Shown here: piece by piece, positions 1 to 9,481 of the stretch | Numbering within the stretch: position 1 is the first letter of the stretch | Layout: every line of letters begins with the position of its first letter | Origin: an uncultured Oscillospiraceae bacterium | GTDB lineage: Bacteria; Bacillota; Clostridia; Oscillospirales; Oscillospiraceae | NCBI GenBank assembly: GCA_934567115.1 | Contig: CAKTJA010000006.1 | Coordinates: forward strand, 1 to 21,904 | Direction of reading: 5' to 3' | Length of the DNA: 21,904 nt | Notes under the pieces: model-generated | Database searches by the model: none | What the model was told of the DNA's origin: nothing | What the model saw: only the letters and a program-made list of their open reading frames with translations | Made by a program: the position numbers and the translations under genes

Positions 1-1
1 G

Positions 2-1843
<1,842 letters not shown>

Positions 1844-1846
1844 TCG

Positions 1847-1874
1847 AAAAGCGCCGCTTAACGCGGCGCTTTTT
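1847..1874 (+). terminator. Intrinsic terminator of ftsH
   Basis: GCGCCGC (1851-1857) pairs perfectly with GCGGCGC (1863-1869) across a TTAAC loop. Flanking AAAA and TTTT extend the stem to 11 bp, and a T tract runs through 1874. It begins four bases after the ftsH stop codon. Confidence 0.9.
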
Positions 1875-1933
1875 CCGCAGAAAAAACATATGCGCCGAAG
1901 CGCGGAGCGAACCGGCGCTTTTGGGAGGGAGCC

Positions 1934-2452
1934 ATGAAGCGGCAGACATGGGAGCTGGCACTGTGCAGCATGCTCGTCGCGCTGGCGGCGGTGTTCCTTT
2001 TTCTCGGCGGCGTGCTGCCGCTGGCGCTTTACGCCTGCCCGCTGCTCGCGTCGGCATGCCTTCTGCCGGTGCGGGAGGAGTGCGGGAGAGCGCGCCGGTG
2101 GCTCTGCTTTTTTGCCGCCGCCGCGCTGGGGCTGCTGCTCGGCCCGGACAAGGAGGCGGCGCTGCTGTTCTGCTTTTTCGGAAGCTATCCGCTTGTGCAG
2201 CCGGAGCTTGACGCGATCCCGAGCCGCGCGGCCCGGCTTTCAGCTAAGCTGGCGGTCTACGCGCTTGCGGCGGGGGCAATGTGCGCGTGCACCGTTTTCG
2301 TCCTTCGTCTGGACGCGGCGGTGAAGGAGCTGACGGAGACCGCGCCGTATCTCACCGCAGCGACATTCCTGCTCGGCGCGGCGCTGTTTCTCACCTTCGA
2401 CGAGCTGCTGCACCGGTTCGCGCGGAGATACCGCCGGTGGAGACGGAAATAG
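1934..2452 (+). CDS. Small polytopic membrane protein, function unknown
   Basis: A 172-residue protein preceded by a good ribosome binding site (GGGAGGGA, 1924-1931). It has about four to five hydrophobic segments (roughly residues 8-28, 30-45, 56-75, 105-125 and 138-155) and a very basic C-terminal end (RFARRYRRWRRK). The pattern of an N-terminal Leu/Ala/Gly/Pro helix, a short loop with GPDKEAALL and an aromatic FFGSYPL segment resembles small Clostridia membrane proteins that look like S components of ECF transporters. I cannot show substrate-binding residues, so the transporter idea is only an inference. It sits after the ftsH terminator, in the same direction, and converges on phoR. No signal peptide cleavage site is evident. 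Confidence 0.75.
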   Translation: MKRQTWELALCSMLVALAAVFLFLGGVLPLALYACPLLASACLLPVREECGRARRWLCFFAAAALGLLLGPDKEAALLFCFFGSYPLVQPELDAIPSRAARLSAKLAVYALAAGAMCACTVFVLRLDAAVKELTETAPYLTAATFLLGAALFLTFDELLHRFARRYRRWRRK

Positions 2453-2490
2453 GATGCGGCGCAGTGAGAGGGCGCTTTCACAGACAGGTC

Positions 2491-2528
2491 AAAGGGGTCG
2501 GCGGTTCAACAGAACCGCCGGCCCCTTT
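2491..2528. terminator. Bidirectional terminator-like hairpin between convergent genes
   Basis: A 17-bp inverted repeat with one G-T wobble (2491-2507 against 2512-2528) and an AACA loop. AAA on one side and TTT on the other give a short U tract in either direction. It lies between the ends of the membrane-protein gene (+) and phoR (-), where a shared terminator is expected. The U tracts are short, so efficiency is uncertain. Confidence 0.7.
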
Positions 2529-2567
2529 GCGCATCAAAGCGTTTTTGCGCCGCGTGAAATATGGAGA

Positions 2568-4265
2568 TCATTTCCCGTCGGAGCCGCCGTCCGACTTCGC
2601 GTCAAATGCCGCGCCCAGCGGAAGACGGACGGTGATCTCGGTCCCCTTTCCGACCTCGCTTGTAAGGTCGATCCTGCCGTGGTGGTACTGCACGGCGTGC
2701 TTGACGATGGAGAGCCCCAGCCCGGTCCCGCCGCTCGCCTTGGAGTGGCTTTTGTCAACGCGGTAGAAGCGCTCAAAAACGCGGTCGCGGTGCTCCGGAG
2801 GGATGCCGATGCCGGTGTCGCGCACGGTGAGGACGGCTTCGCCGTTTTCCTCCGATACGGAGATATCCACGCGCCCGCCCTCGACGTTGTAGTTGATCGC
2901 GTTGTCGCAGAGATTGTACGCCGTTTCATAGAGCAGACGGCGCACGCCGATGAGCGGCACGCTCTGCCCGGAGACGGAGACCGTAACGCCCTTCTTCTCC
3001 GCCGCAGAGCGGAGGCTGTCCTTCGCCTCCTGCGCGAGCGCGAGAAGATCGACCGTCTCGCCCGGCAGCTGAACGCCCTCGTCAAGCTGGGAGAGCCGGA
3101 TCACATCGCCGATGAGCGTCATGAGCCGCTGCGCCTCCGCGCGGATGTGACCGACGAAGCGGGGAACGTCCTCGCTCTTCACCATGCCGTTTTCCAGAAG
3201 CTCGGCGCTGCCGATGATCCCCTGGAGCGGTGTTTTCAGCTCGTGCGAGACATTTGCGGTGAACTCGCGGCGGCTGCGCTCGGCAAACGCCTGACCGGTC
3301 ATGTCGAACGCGAGCAGCACCGCGCCGACCGTGCTGCCGCCCGAGCGGATGCGGCTGAAGTCAAACTGATATTCCCGTCCGCCGCGCTCGGCGCGGACCT
3401 CGCTGTGCCCGTCGGCCATCGCCGCTTCCAGCGCAAGGCTCATGGAATGCTCGCGGTCCACGGTCAGAAAATCCTGCCCGACGCAGGCGCTGTTCGTGTT
3501 GAAGATGCTCTGCGCCGCGCCGTTGATGCTCAGCACCGTGCCCTTCTCATCAAGAAGGACCAGCCCCTCGTTCATCCCGGCGGTGATCTGCGTGAACTCG
3601 TCCGTCTTGCGGCGAAGCTCGCGCAGCTGCGCGTCGATCTGGCGGCGCTGGCGGTCGATGCGGCGCAGCAGGGGAGAAAGCTCCTCATATGCGTCGTTTT
3701 CCAGCGGATGCTCAAGATCGAGCGTGTTGAGCGGCTCGACGATGCGCCGCGAGAGCCGGCTTGCAAGAAAGCCCGAAAGCCCCAGCAGCAGGCAGACCGC
3801 CAGCAGGATCGGCTGGAACGCCCCGAGCAGCAGCGCGCCCATCGTCGCGCGGCTGGCGGATATGCGCAGCACCGTGCCGTCGGACAGCCGCCCGGCGCTG
3901 TAGATCGTTTTTTGCAGCAGCGTCGCGCTGTAGCGGCTCGAGCTGCCCTCGCCGGTCTCCAGCGCCTGACGGAACTCCTCGCGGTCGGCGTGGCTCTCCA
4001 TCTCCGACGCGTCCGCGCCGGTGTCGCACAGCACCGTTCCGTCCGAGGAGATCCATGTGATGCGGCTGTTTCCCGCGTCGAGCCGGTCAAAGTACGCTGC
4101 GCCGCAGCGCTCCACCGCAGCGGCGGCAAGCCAAAGCTCCTCACGCAGCTGCTTTTCCTGCATACCCTCGAAAAAACTGTAAAAGCATCCCATCACGAGC
4201 AGCACGCTGCATGCCAGAACTGCGGCGCCCACCGTGAGGATCGAGCGAAAGATTTTTTTTGTCAT
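2568..4265 (-). CDS. phoR: Phosphate-responsive sensor histidine kinase PhoR
   Basis: Membrane sensor kinase that phosphorylates the partner regulator encoded just upstream. The protein has 565 residues: TM1 about 10-31, an extracytoplasmic domain about 32-142, TM2 about 143-168, a HAMP-like linker, and a PAS-like domain from about 226 (GMNEGLVLLDEKGTVLSIN). The HisKA motif SHELKTPLQ has the phospho-accepting His at 341. The ATPase boxes are N (NLCDNAINYN), G1 (DTGIGIP), F (FERFYRVD) and G2 (GGTGLGLS). Its ATG overlaps the phoB stop as ATGA (4262-4265), so the two are translationally coupled. The position at the end of a pst-phoU-phoB series supports PhoR over other PAS-containing kinases. 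The extracytoplasmic domain makes direct signal sensing possible, although in the known PhoR systems control runs through PhoU/Pst. Confidence 0.93.
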   Translation of the reverse strand: MTKKIFRSILTVGAAVLACSVLLVMGCFYSFFEGMQEKQLREELWLAAAAVERCGAAYFDRLDAGNSRITWISSDGTVLCDTGADASEMESHADREEFRQALETGEGSSSRYSATLLQKTIYSAGRLSDGTVLRISASRATMGALLLGAFQPILLAVCLLLGLSGFLASRLSRRIVEPLNTLDLEHPLENDAYEELSPLLRRIDRQRRQIDAQLRELRRKTDEFTQITAGMNEGLVLLDEKGTVLSINGAAQSIFNTNSACVGQDFLTVDREHSMSLALEAAMADGHSEVRAERGGREYQFDFSRIRSGGSTVGAVLLAFDMTGQAFAERSRREFTANVSHELKTPLQGIIGSAELLENGMVKSEDVPRFVGHIRAEAQRLMTLIGDVIRLSQLDEGVQLPGETVDLLALAQEAKDSLRSAAEKKGVTVSVSGQSVPLIGVRRLLYETAYNLCDNAINYNVEGGRVDISVSEENGEAVLTVRDTGIGIPPEHRDRVFERFYRVDKSHSKASGGTGLGLSIVKHAVQYHHGRIDLTSEVGKGTEITVRLPLGAAFDAKSDGGSDGK

Positions 4266-4945
4266 TGTGTTTCCGTCTCCCAGCGGTAGCCGACGCCGCG
4301 CACCGTTGCGATGCGCGCGCCGTATGCCCCAAGCTTCTGGCGCAGCGTGCGGATGTGCATATCCACCGTGCGCGTTTCCCCGCAGTAGTCCGTTCCCCAG
4401 ACCGATTCCATCAGCTGCTCGCGCGTGAACGCCGTTCCGGGGCGGGAGAGGAACAGGCGCAGCAGCGCGAACTCCTTATAGGTCAGCTCCACGCGCTGTC
4501 CGTCCGCTGTGACGGTGTGCGCTGCGGGATCGACGGTCAGTCCCTCCGCGCGGAGCTGGCCGTCCGTTTTCCCCGGTCCGCAGCGGCGCAGCACGGCCCT
4601 TACGCAGGAGACAAACTCCATCACGCCGAAGGGCTTGGTGAGGTAGTAGTCCGCGCCGAGGTCAAGCCCCTGAATTTTGTCGTACTCCGCGCCTCTGGCG
4701 GTCGCCATGACGACGGGGATCGCGGAAAAGCGCTCCGTCGCGCGCATGCGGCGCAGAAGCTCTATCCCGTCGACGCCGGGAAGCATTACGTCGAGCACGA
4801 CCAGTGCGGGCGCGTCGGCCTGCGTGCGCAGCGCGTCCCAGAACGCGCCGCCGTCGGAAAAGCCGAGCGCCTTCATCCCGGCGGACTCGAGCGCGTATAC
4901 CTCGATGTCGCGGATGCTCTCGTCGTCCTCAACGCACCAGATCAT
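4262..4945 (-). CDS. phoB: Phosphate regulon response regulator PhoB/PhoP (OmpR family)
   Basis: A DNA-binding response regulator of 227 residues. The receiver domain carries acidic residues EDDE at 6-9, the phospho-accepting Asp52 in VVLDVMLPG, and Lys in the LTKPFG motif. The C-terminal winged helix contains TYKEFALLRLFL and RTVDMHIRTLRQKLG, typical of OmpR/PhoB proteins. The start is the ATG at 4945, chosen because it overlaps the phoU stop as ATGA and follows GGGGGAG at good spacing; a longer reading to 4990 would overlap phoU by 49 bases without need. It should bind the TTTTAC repeats upstream of pstS. The name phoP would be equally proper by Bacillus convention. Confidence 0.93.
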   Translation of the reverse strand: MIWCVEDDESIRDIEVYALESAGMKALGFSDGGAFWDALRTQADAPALVVLDVMLPGVDGIELLRRMRATERFSAIPVVMATARGAEYDKIQGLDLGADYYLTKPFGVMEFVSCVRAVLRRCGPGKTDGQLRAEGLTVDPAAHTVTADGQRVELTYKEFALLRLFLSRPGTAFTREQLMESVWGTDYCGETRTVDMHIRTLRQKLGAYGARIATVRGVGYRWETETQ

Positions 4946-5592
4946 TGCAGCTCCCCCTTGTGAACGCCCGTGACGGAGAAGATCACCCACTCGGCAATGT
5001 TGGTGGCGTGGTCCCCGATGCGTTCAAAATATTTGGCGATCATCAGAAGATCGAGCGCGTATTCCCCCTCGGAGGGGTCGCGCGCGATCCGGTCGATCAG
5101 GCGGCTCTTGATGCGCGCAAAGTAATCGTCCACCGTGTCGTCCTCCGCGATGACGCGTTCCGCCAGTATTGTATCACATTTTACATACGCGTCAACGCTT
5201 TCCGTCACCATTCGGATGCTCGCCTCCGCCATTCCGCGCAGCAGATCGCCGTCCTCGGCCTGATGGCCCTGCAAAAAGCCGACGATCTCCGCGATGTCCT
5301 CCGCCTGGTCGCCGATGCGCTCCATATCCGTGATCATCTTCAGCGCCGCCGAGATCTGGCGCAGGTCGCGCGCGACCGGCTGCTGCTGAAGCAGAAGGCG
5401 GAGGCACAGGTTTTCGATCTCGCGCTCCTTGCGGTCGATCTCCCTGTCGAGCGGCGCGACGCGCCGGGCAAGGCCGCGGTCGTTTTCACTCATCGCCTTG
5501 ACCGCAAGCGCGATGGCCTCCTCGCAGAGAGCGCCCATCGCGATCATTTCGTGATTGAGCAGCGAAAGCTGCTCTTCAAATTTGTTTCTCAT
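4942..5592 (-). CDS. phoU: Phosphate signalling adaptor PhoU
   Basis: A 216-residue all-helical cytoplasmic protein that links the state of the Pst transporter to PhoR and restrains uptake when phosphate is plentiful. The two PhoU repeats are visible, each with the family motif: MERIGDQAEDIAE (ERIGD at 91-95) and FERIGDHATNIAE (ERIGD at 190-194). The acidic/Asp positions in these motifs form metal sites in known structures. The length matches the family. The start follows GGAG about nine bases upstream. The stop overlaps phoB by four bases, giving a PhoU-PhoB-PhoR block at the distal end of the pst operon. Confidence 0.95.
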   Translation of the reverse strand: MRNKFEEQLSLLNHEMIAMGALCEEAIALAVKAMSENDRGLARRVAPLDREIDRKEREIENLCLRLLLQQQPVARDLRQISAALKMITDMERIGDQAEDIAEIVGFLQGHQAEDGDLLRGMAEASIRMVTESVDAYVKCDTILAERVIAEDDTVDDYFARIKSRLIDRIARDPSEGEYALDLLMIAKYFERIGDHATNIAEWVIFSVTGVHKGELQ

Positions 5593-5630
5593 AGTAAAGG
5601 CTCCGTTCTGCCGCCCGGGATCACAGAGTC

Positions 5631-5656
5631 GGCTCCGCCGGGCGGCGGGCGGAGCC
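5631..5656 (-). other. GC-rich hairpin in the pstB-phoU spacer
   Basis: GGCTCCGCC (5631-5639) and GGCGGAGCC (5648-5656) form a perfect 9-bp stem with an 8-base loop, inside the 76-bp gap between the pstB stop and phoU. There is no U tract, so it is unlikely to be a full terminator. It may set the ratio of pst to pho message by protecting or slowing the transcript (inference). Confidence 0.5.
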
Positions 5657-5668
5657 TGTGCCGCGCGG

Positions 5669-6421
5669 TCAACCGAAGCGGCCCGTGATGTAGTCCTCGG
5701 TCCGTTTGTCCGCGGGGTTGGAGAAAAGCTGCTCCGTCTTTCCGAACTCCACCAGCTCGCCGAGCAGGAAGAACGCCGTGCGGTCGGAGATCCTCGCGGC
5801 CTGCTGCATGTTGTGCGTCACCATGACGACGGTGTAGCGGCTTTTCAGCTCAACGGCAAGGTCCTCGATCTTCGCGGTCGAGATCGGGTCGAGCGCGCTG
5901 GTGGATTCGTCCATGAGCAGGACCTCCGGCTCGACGGCAAGGGCGCGGGCGATGCACAGCCGCTGCTGCTGTCCGCCGGAAAGCCCCAGCGCGTTTTTCT
6001 TCAGCCGGTCCTTCACCTCGTCCCAGATGGCGGCGGAGCGAAGCGAGCTTTCCACGATCTCGTCAAGCCTTGCGCGGCTGCGGACGCCGTGCGTGCGCGG
6101 ACCGTAGGCGACGTTGTCGTAAATGCTCATGGGGAAGGGGTTCGCCTTTTGAAACACCATGCCGATCCGCTTGCGCAGCCACGTCGGGTCCACGCCGGGG
6201 GCGTAGATATTCTCCCCGCCGAAGATCACCTCGCCCGTGATGCGCACCGAGGGGATCAGATCGTTCATGCGGTTGAGCGTTCGAAGGAAGGTCGATTTCC
6301 CGCATCCGGACGGACCGATGAACGCCGTGATCTCATGCTCCGGAAGGGAGATGGACACATCATGCAGGGCGTGGTTCGGTCCGTACCAGAGATTCAAATT
6401 TTTTGCATCCAGAATTCCCAT
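5669..6421 (-). CDS. pstB: Phosphate ABC transporter ATP-binding protein PstB
   Basis: Cytoplasmic ATPase (250 residues) that powers phosphate import with PstA and PstC. Walker A GPSGCGKS lies at 36-43, the ABC signature is LSGGQQQR, Walker B is LLMDES followed by TSALDPIST, and an H-loop His sits in [10 protein letters not shown]. The residue after the catalytic Glu is Ser where Pro is common in PstB; other ABC ATPases tolerate this. The start has a good ribosome binding site (TAGGAG). It begins nine bases after pstA ends and is followed by phoU after a hairpin-bearing gap. Confidence 0.97.
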   Translation of the reverse strand: MGILDAKNLNLWYGPNHALHDVSISLPEHEITAFIGPSGCGKSTFLRTLNRMNDLIPSVRITGEVIFGGENIYAPGVDPTWLRKRIGMVFQKANPFPMSIYDNVAYGPRTHGVRSRARLDEIVESSLRSAAIWDEVKDRLKKNALGLSGGQQQRLCIARALAVEPEVLLMDESTSALDPISTAKIEDLAVELKSRYTVVMVTHNMQQAARISDRTAFFLLGELVEFGKTEQLFSNPADKRTEDYITGRFG

Positions 6422-6430
6422 CGTTTTCTC

Positions 6431-7285
6431 CTATTTGCTTTTTTTCAGCAGTTTTCCGACATAGCCGGCGGACAAATTGAGCAGCATCGTAAGCAGCAGC
6501 AGGATCGTCGCAATGGAAAAGGCGACGTCCGTGCGGCCCCGCTCGTTGGCGTAGACGTAGAGCGCCACGGTCAGCGTTGCCGACGAGGAGTGAAGCGCCT
6601 CGCGGAAGCTGTTGAGCGTCAGGCCGAAGCCCGCCGTATAGAGAAGCGCCGCGCTCTCGCCGACGATGCGTCCCACGGCGAGGATGCAGCCGGTGACGAT
6701 GCCGTCTATGGCGTTCGGCAGCACCACCGTGCGCACGGTGCGCCATTTCCCCGCGCCGAGACCCATCGCGCCCTCGCGATAGGACTGCGGGACGGTCTTC
6801 AGGCTCTCCTGCGTTGTGCGCACGACGGTCGGCAGGATCATGACGACCAGCGTCAGGCCGCCGGCGAGCACGCCCGCGCCAAGCCCCAGCTTCCTTACGA
6901 AAAACAGCATGCCCACAAGTCCGAAGATGATGGACGGAAGCCCCGCGAGCGTTTCGCACGCAAATTCGATCGCGCTGACCAGCCTGTGGTTCGACGCGTA
7001 CTCCGTCAGGTAGACGGCCGCGCCGACGCCGAGCGGAACGACGACGACCATCGCCGTAAAGATGATATAGAGCGTGTTGAGAAGGTTCGGAAGAACGCCG
7101 ACCGTGTTTTTGATATAGCTCGACTGCCCGGACAGGAAGTCCCAGGTGATCCCGCCGGCGCCGCGGAAGAGGATATAGCCGATGAGGAGAACGAGGAGCG
7201 CGCACGCCGCAAGCGCGCAGATCCCGACCAGCGCACGCATGCAGAGGTCATATGCGCGCCTTCGCGGCGACAGTCCGTGGCGCAT
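6431..7285 (-). CDS. pstA: Phosphate ABC transporter permease PstA
   Basis: Integral membrane permease (284 residues) that forms the phosphate channel with PstC. About six hydrophobic segments are visible, the first at about 20-40. The ABC-permease coupling loop appears as REGAMGLGAGKWRTVRTVVLP, and GLPSIIFGLVGMLFF and VGRIVGESAALLYTAGFG are typical PstA sequences. AAAGGAGGG precedes the ATG. Only three bases separate it from the pstC stop, so the permeases are produced together. Confidence 0.97.
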   Translation of the reverse strand: MRHGLSPRRRAYDLCMRALVGICALAACALLVLLIGYILFRGAGGITWDFLSGQSSYIKNTVGVLPNLLNTLYIIFTAMVVVVPLGVGAAVYLTEYASNHRLVSAIEFACETLAGLPSIIFGLVGMLFFVRKLGLGAGVLAGGLTLVVMILPTVVRTTQESLKTVPQSYREGAMGLGAGKWRTVRTVVLPNAIDGIVTGCILAVGRIVGESAALLYTAGFGLTLNSFREALHSSSATLTVALYVYANERGRTDVAFSIATILLLLTMLLNLSAGYVGKLLKKSK

Positions 7286-7288
7286 GGC

Positions 7289-8227
7289 TCAGTCCCTCCT
7301 TTTTCTGATGAACAGATTGAGCAGAACGTTTATCAGCATGATGAACAGAAACAGCACCAGCGCGATGGAAAACAGCGCCTGCTGATAAAGGCTGCCCACC
7401 GGCGCGTAGGGCATGCCGGAGACGATGCCGGTCGTCAGGAAGCGGACCGGCGTGAACAGGCCCGGCATGTTGGAAACGTTGCCCGCGACCATGATGATGG
7501 CCATGGCCTCGCCGATGGCGCGTCCTACTCCGAGCACCACGGCGGCGGCGACGCCGCTGCGCGCGGCGGGCAGCGTGACGCGGAAGCAGGTCTCGATCTC
7601 CGTCGCGCCGAGCGCGAGAGAGGCTTCCTCATACTCCTTCGGCACGGCGCGCAGCGCGGTCTCGGATACGTTGACGATCGAGGGCAGGATCATGACGGTC
7701 AGCACGAGGATCGCCGCGAGCAGACACGCGCCCGAGTTGAGATCAAAGGTCCTTTGGACGGCGGGGACCAGCACGATCATTCCGATCAGGCCGTATACCA
7801 CCGACGGGATGCCGGCAAGCAGCTGCACCGCCGTGCGGATGACCGCCGCAGCCTTCGGCGGCGCGAGCTTCGCAAGGAACACCGCCGTCAGAAGTCCCAT
7901 CGGCACGCCGAGAATGACCGCGCCCGCCGTTCCGTAGATCGAGGTGAGGATAAACGGCAGGATGCCGTACTGCGCGCCGGTGGTCGTGTTGGTCGGGTCC
8001 CAGACGGAGCCGAAGAGGAAATCCGCAAGTCCGATCTCCCGAATGGCGGGCAGTCCGGATATGATCAGGTAGACGCTGATCAGCAGTACGAAGCCGACCG
8101 CCGTGACGCCGCAGAGCAGAAACAGCAGCCGGATCAACGCCTCCGCCGTGTTCCGCCCCTTCCGCCGCCCGGTATTCTTCGCCGTGCCGCCCGCGACGGA
8201 CGGCGCGGCAGTCAGGTAATGTTCCAT
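7289..8227 (-). CDS. pstC: Phosphate ABC transporter permease PstC
   Basis: Second permease of the Pst importer (312 residues), with about six membrane segments after a short hydrophilic, basic N-terminus (first segment about 32-58). The PstC hallmarks are FLFGSVWDP after the first helix, IPSVVYGLIGM, the coupling loop EYEEASLALGATEIETCFRVTLP and VGRAIGEAMAIIMVAGN. A strong AAAGGAGG lies upstream of the ATG. It is the second gene of the operon, 43 bases after pstS. Confidence 0.97.
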   Translation of the reverse strand: MEHYLTAAPSVAGGTAKNTGRRKGRNTAEALIRLLFLLCGVTAVGFVLLISVYLIISGLPAIREIGLADFLFGSVWDPTNTTTGAQYGILPFILTSIYGTAGAVILGVPMGLLTAVFLAKLAPPKAAAVIRTAVQLLAGIPSVVYGLIGMIVLVPAVQRTFDLNSGACLLAAILVLTVMILPSIVNVSETALRAVPKEYEEASLALGATEIETCFRVTLPAARSGVAAAVVLGVGRAIGEAMAIIMVAGNVSNMPGLFTPVRFLTTGIVSGMPYAPVGSLYQQALFSIALVLFLFIMLINVLLNLFIRKRRD

Positions 8228-8270
8228 GATGGCCGCCTCCTTTGTTGTTTCGGTGGAAATACCGCCCGGC

Positions 8271-9104
8271 TCACTGCGCCGCGGGGACCGCGCCCGCCGC
8301 GCGGATCAGGTCGCCCGCCGCAGGAGAGGTTGCGTAGTCGAAGAATGCCTGTGCCGCAGGGGAGAGGGTTTCGCCGCTCTTGGTCACGAGCACGAAGGGA
8401 CGGCGCACGGCATAGCTGCCGTCAAGCACGTTCTGCTCCGTGCACGCCACGCCGCCGACCGTCACGGCCTTGACGGTATCCCGGCCCTCGACCGCAGAGA
8501 GAGACGCGTAGCCGATGGCATTCACATTCCCGGCGACCGCCTCAATCACGCTTCCGGTGGAGGTCAGCTCCTGATCCAGACGGCATGCGTCCGTCGTGCC
8601 GGTGACGCTCTCGAAGCCGTCGCGTGTTCCGCTTCCGGCCTCGCGTCCGATGCAGGAGATCTTGCCCGCCGCGCCGCCAAGCTCGCTCCAATCGGTGACG
8701 GAGCCGGTGAAGATTTGCGTGATCTGCTCCACCGACAGGTCGGCGACCGGGTTTTCGGCGTTGACGATAACGGCGATGCCGTCATACGCAAGGACCGTTC
8801 CGGTCAGACCGCTTGCGGTCTCGGCGTCCTTCAGCGCGCGGGAGGAAAGCCCGATATCCGTCGTGCCGCTGCCCGCAGCCTCGATGCCCGCGCCGGACCC
8901 GGTGGGATCGTAGGTGATGGTCACGCCGCTGTTGTCGTTCATGAACTGCTCGGCAAGCACGCCGATGACGTTTTCCATGGACGTCGAGCCGTTTACGGAA
9001 ACGCTGCCGCTCAGCCCGCCGTCGGCCTGCTCCTTCCCGCCGCAGCCCGCAAGCAGGGACAGGCTCAGTAAAACCGCCGCAAAAAGTTTGATCGTTCTTT
9101 TCAT
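8271..9104 (-). CDS. pstS: Phosphate-binding lipoprotein PstS
   Basis: Extracellular lipid-anchored phosphate receptor (277 residues) that delivers phosphate to PstCA. A lipoprotein signal peptide ends in the lipobox LLAGC with Cys21 as the lipidation site. The periplasmic-binding-protein fold starts with SVSVNGSTSMENVIGVLAEQF and contains YDPTGSGAGIEAAGSGTTDIG and IGREAGSGTRDGFE, which carry the Ser/Thr/Arg/Asp residues that coordinate phosphate in PstS proteins. It is the first gene of the Pst/Pho operon, with a GAGG ribosome binding site and a Pho-box-like region 70-110 bases upstream, so it should be induced by phosphate starvation. Confidence 0.97.
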   Translation of the reverse strand: MKRTIKLFAAVLLSLSLLAGCGGKEQADGGLSGSVSVNGSTSMENVIGVLAEQFMNDNSGVTITYDPTGSGAGIEAAGSGTTDIGLSSRALKDAETASGLTGTVLAYDGIAVIVNAENPVADLSVEQITQIFTGSVTDWSELGGAAGKISCIGREAGSGTRDGFESVTGTTDACRLDQELTSTGSVIEAVAGNVNAIGYASLSAVEGRDTVKAVTVGGVACTEQNVLDGSYAVRRPFVLVTKSGETLSPAAQAFFDYATSPAAGDLIRAAGAVPAAQ

Positions 9105-9156
9105 CTTTCGTACCTCACTTTACGTAAGTTTCATTGCTTTTGCCTTCTGTACCTCA
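9105..9156 (-). repeat. Duplicated translation-start-like segment in the pstS leader, with a 4-codon ORF
   Basis: On the - strand TGAGGTAC occurs twice, at 9156-9149 and 9117-9110, 39 bases apart. The downstream copy carries the pstS ribosome binding site. After the upstream copy comes ATGAAACTTACGTAA (9134-9120), a start, three codons and a stop. It resembles the pstS start ATGAAAAGAACG and has AGAAGG in front. It could be a small leader ORF or a decayed duplication. Confidence 0.4.
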
Positions 9157-9172
9157 AGCCTACGGCTCGGCT

Positions 9173-9212
9173 GTAAAATGTAAAAGCCGCTTTTTGTAAA
9201 ATCGAAGTAAAA
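9173..9212 (-). promoter_or_regulatory. Pho box-like direct repeats upstream of pstS
   Basis: Read on the - strand, TTTTAC occurs four times, at 9212-9207, 9201-9196, 9185-9180 and 9178-9173. The first two are exactly 11 bases apart, the period of PhoB/PhoP half-sites (TTAACA/TTTACA-like in Bacillus). The other two, each extended to TTTTACA, are 7 bases apart. The cluster sits 69-108 bases before the pstS ATG, where PhoB would act on the whole pst-phoU-phoB-phoR operon. A weak -10 candidate (TAGGCT) lies ten bases downstream. Binding by this PhoB is inferred. Confidence 0.7.
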
Positions 9213-9298
9213 TCGCGGGCGGCGCGCGGCTGTCCGGGGCGGAATAGCGGACCTGCCGCCGCGCATAGTAGTGTACCATCTGATTGGAGGGGATGGAC

Positions 9299-9481
9299 GT
9301 GGAGAACGGAGCGGAGCGCGTGCCCGTCTGCAAAAGCGTGTTCAGGGACGGCGGAGAGAAGCCCGACGGAAAGCGGCTGACGGAGAGGTGGATCGAGATG
9401 GTCAATCTGCTCGAGCAGGGCGGGGCGGCGAGCCGTCCCGAGGACGGTCCGGACCGTCTGCCGGGAGAGGCGGAGCGGTGA
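9299..9481 (+). CDS. Small protein coupled to the serine recombinase, unknown function
   Basis: A 60-residue hydrophilic ORF that ends GTGA with the recombinase start (9478-9481), so the two are translationally coupled. The GTG at 9299 is chosen because GGAGGGG (9286-9292) is properly spaced from it, while the in-frame ATG at 9293 is too close and the TTG at 9284 lies before it. The only motif-like part is a predicted amphipathic helix, LTERWIEMVNLLEQGG. Short helical ORFs directly before large serine recombinases are common in Clostridia mobile elements, but I know no function for them. It may be an accessory factor or simply a translational leader for the recombinase. Confidence 0.6.
   Translation: MENGAERVPVCKSVFRDGGEKPDGKRLTERWIEMVNLLEQGGAASRPEDGPDRLPGEAER

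Noticed and set aside
2454..4289. A 611-codon + strand frame opposite phoR
   Set aside because: It is the shadow of the histidine kinase in GC-rich DNA, with no ribosome binding site and no recognisable motif.
5555..8473. A 972-codon open frame on the + strand across phoU-pstB-pstA-pstC
   Set aside because: It is antisense to four well-identified genes, is extremely rich in Arg, Asp and His as expected for the complement of GC-rich codons, and shows no domain.
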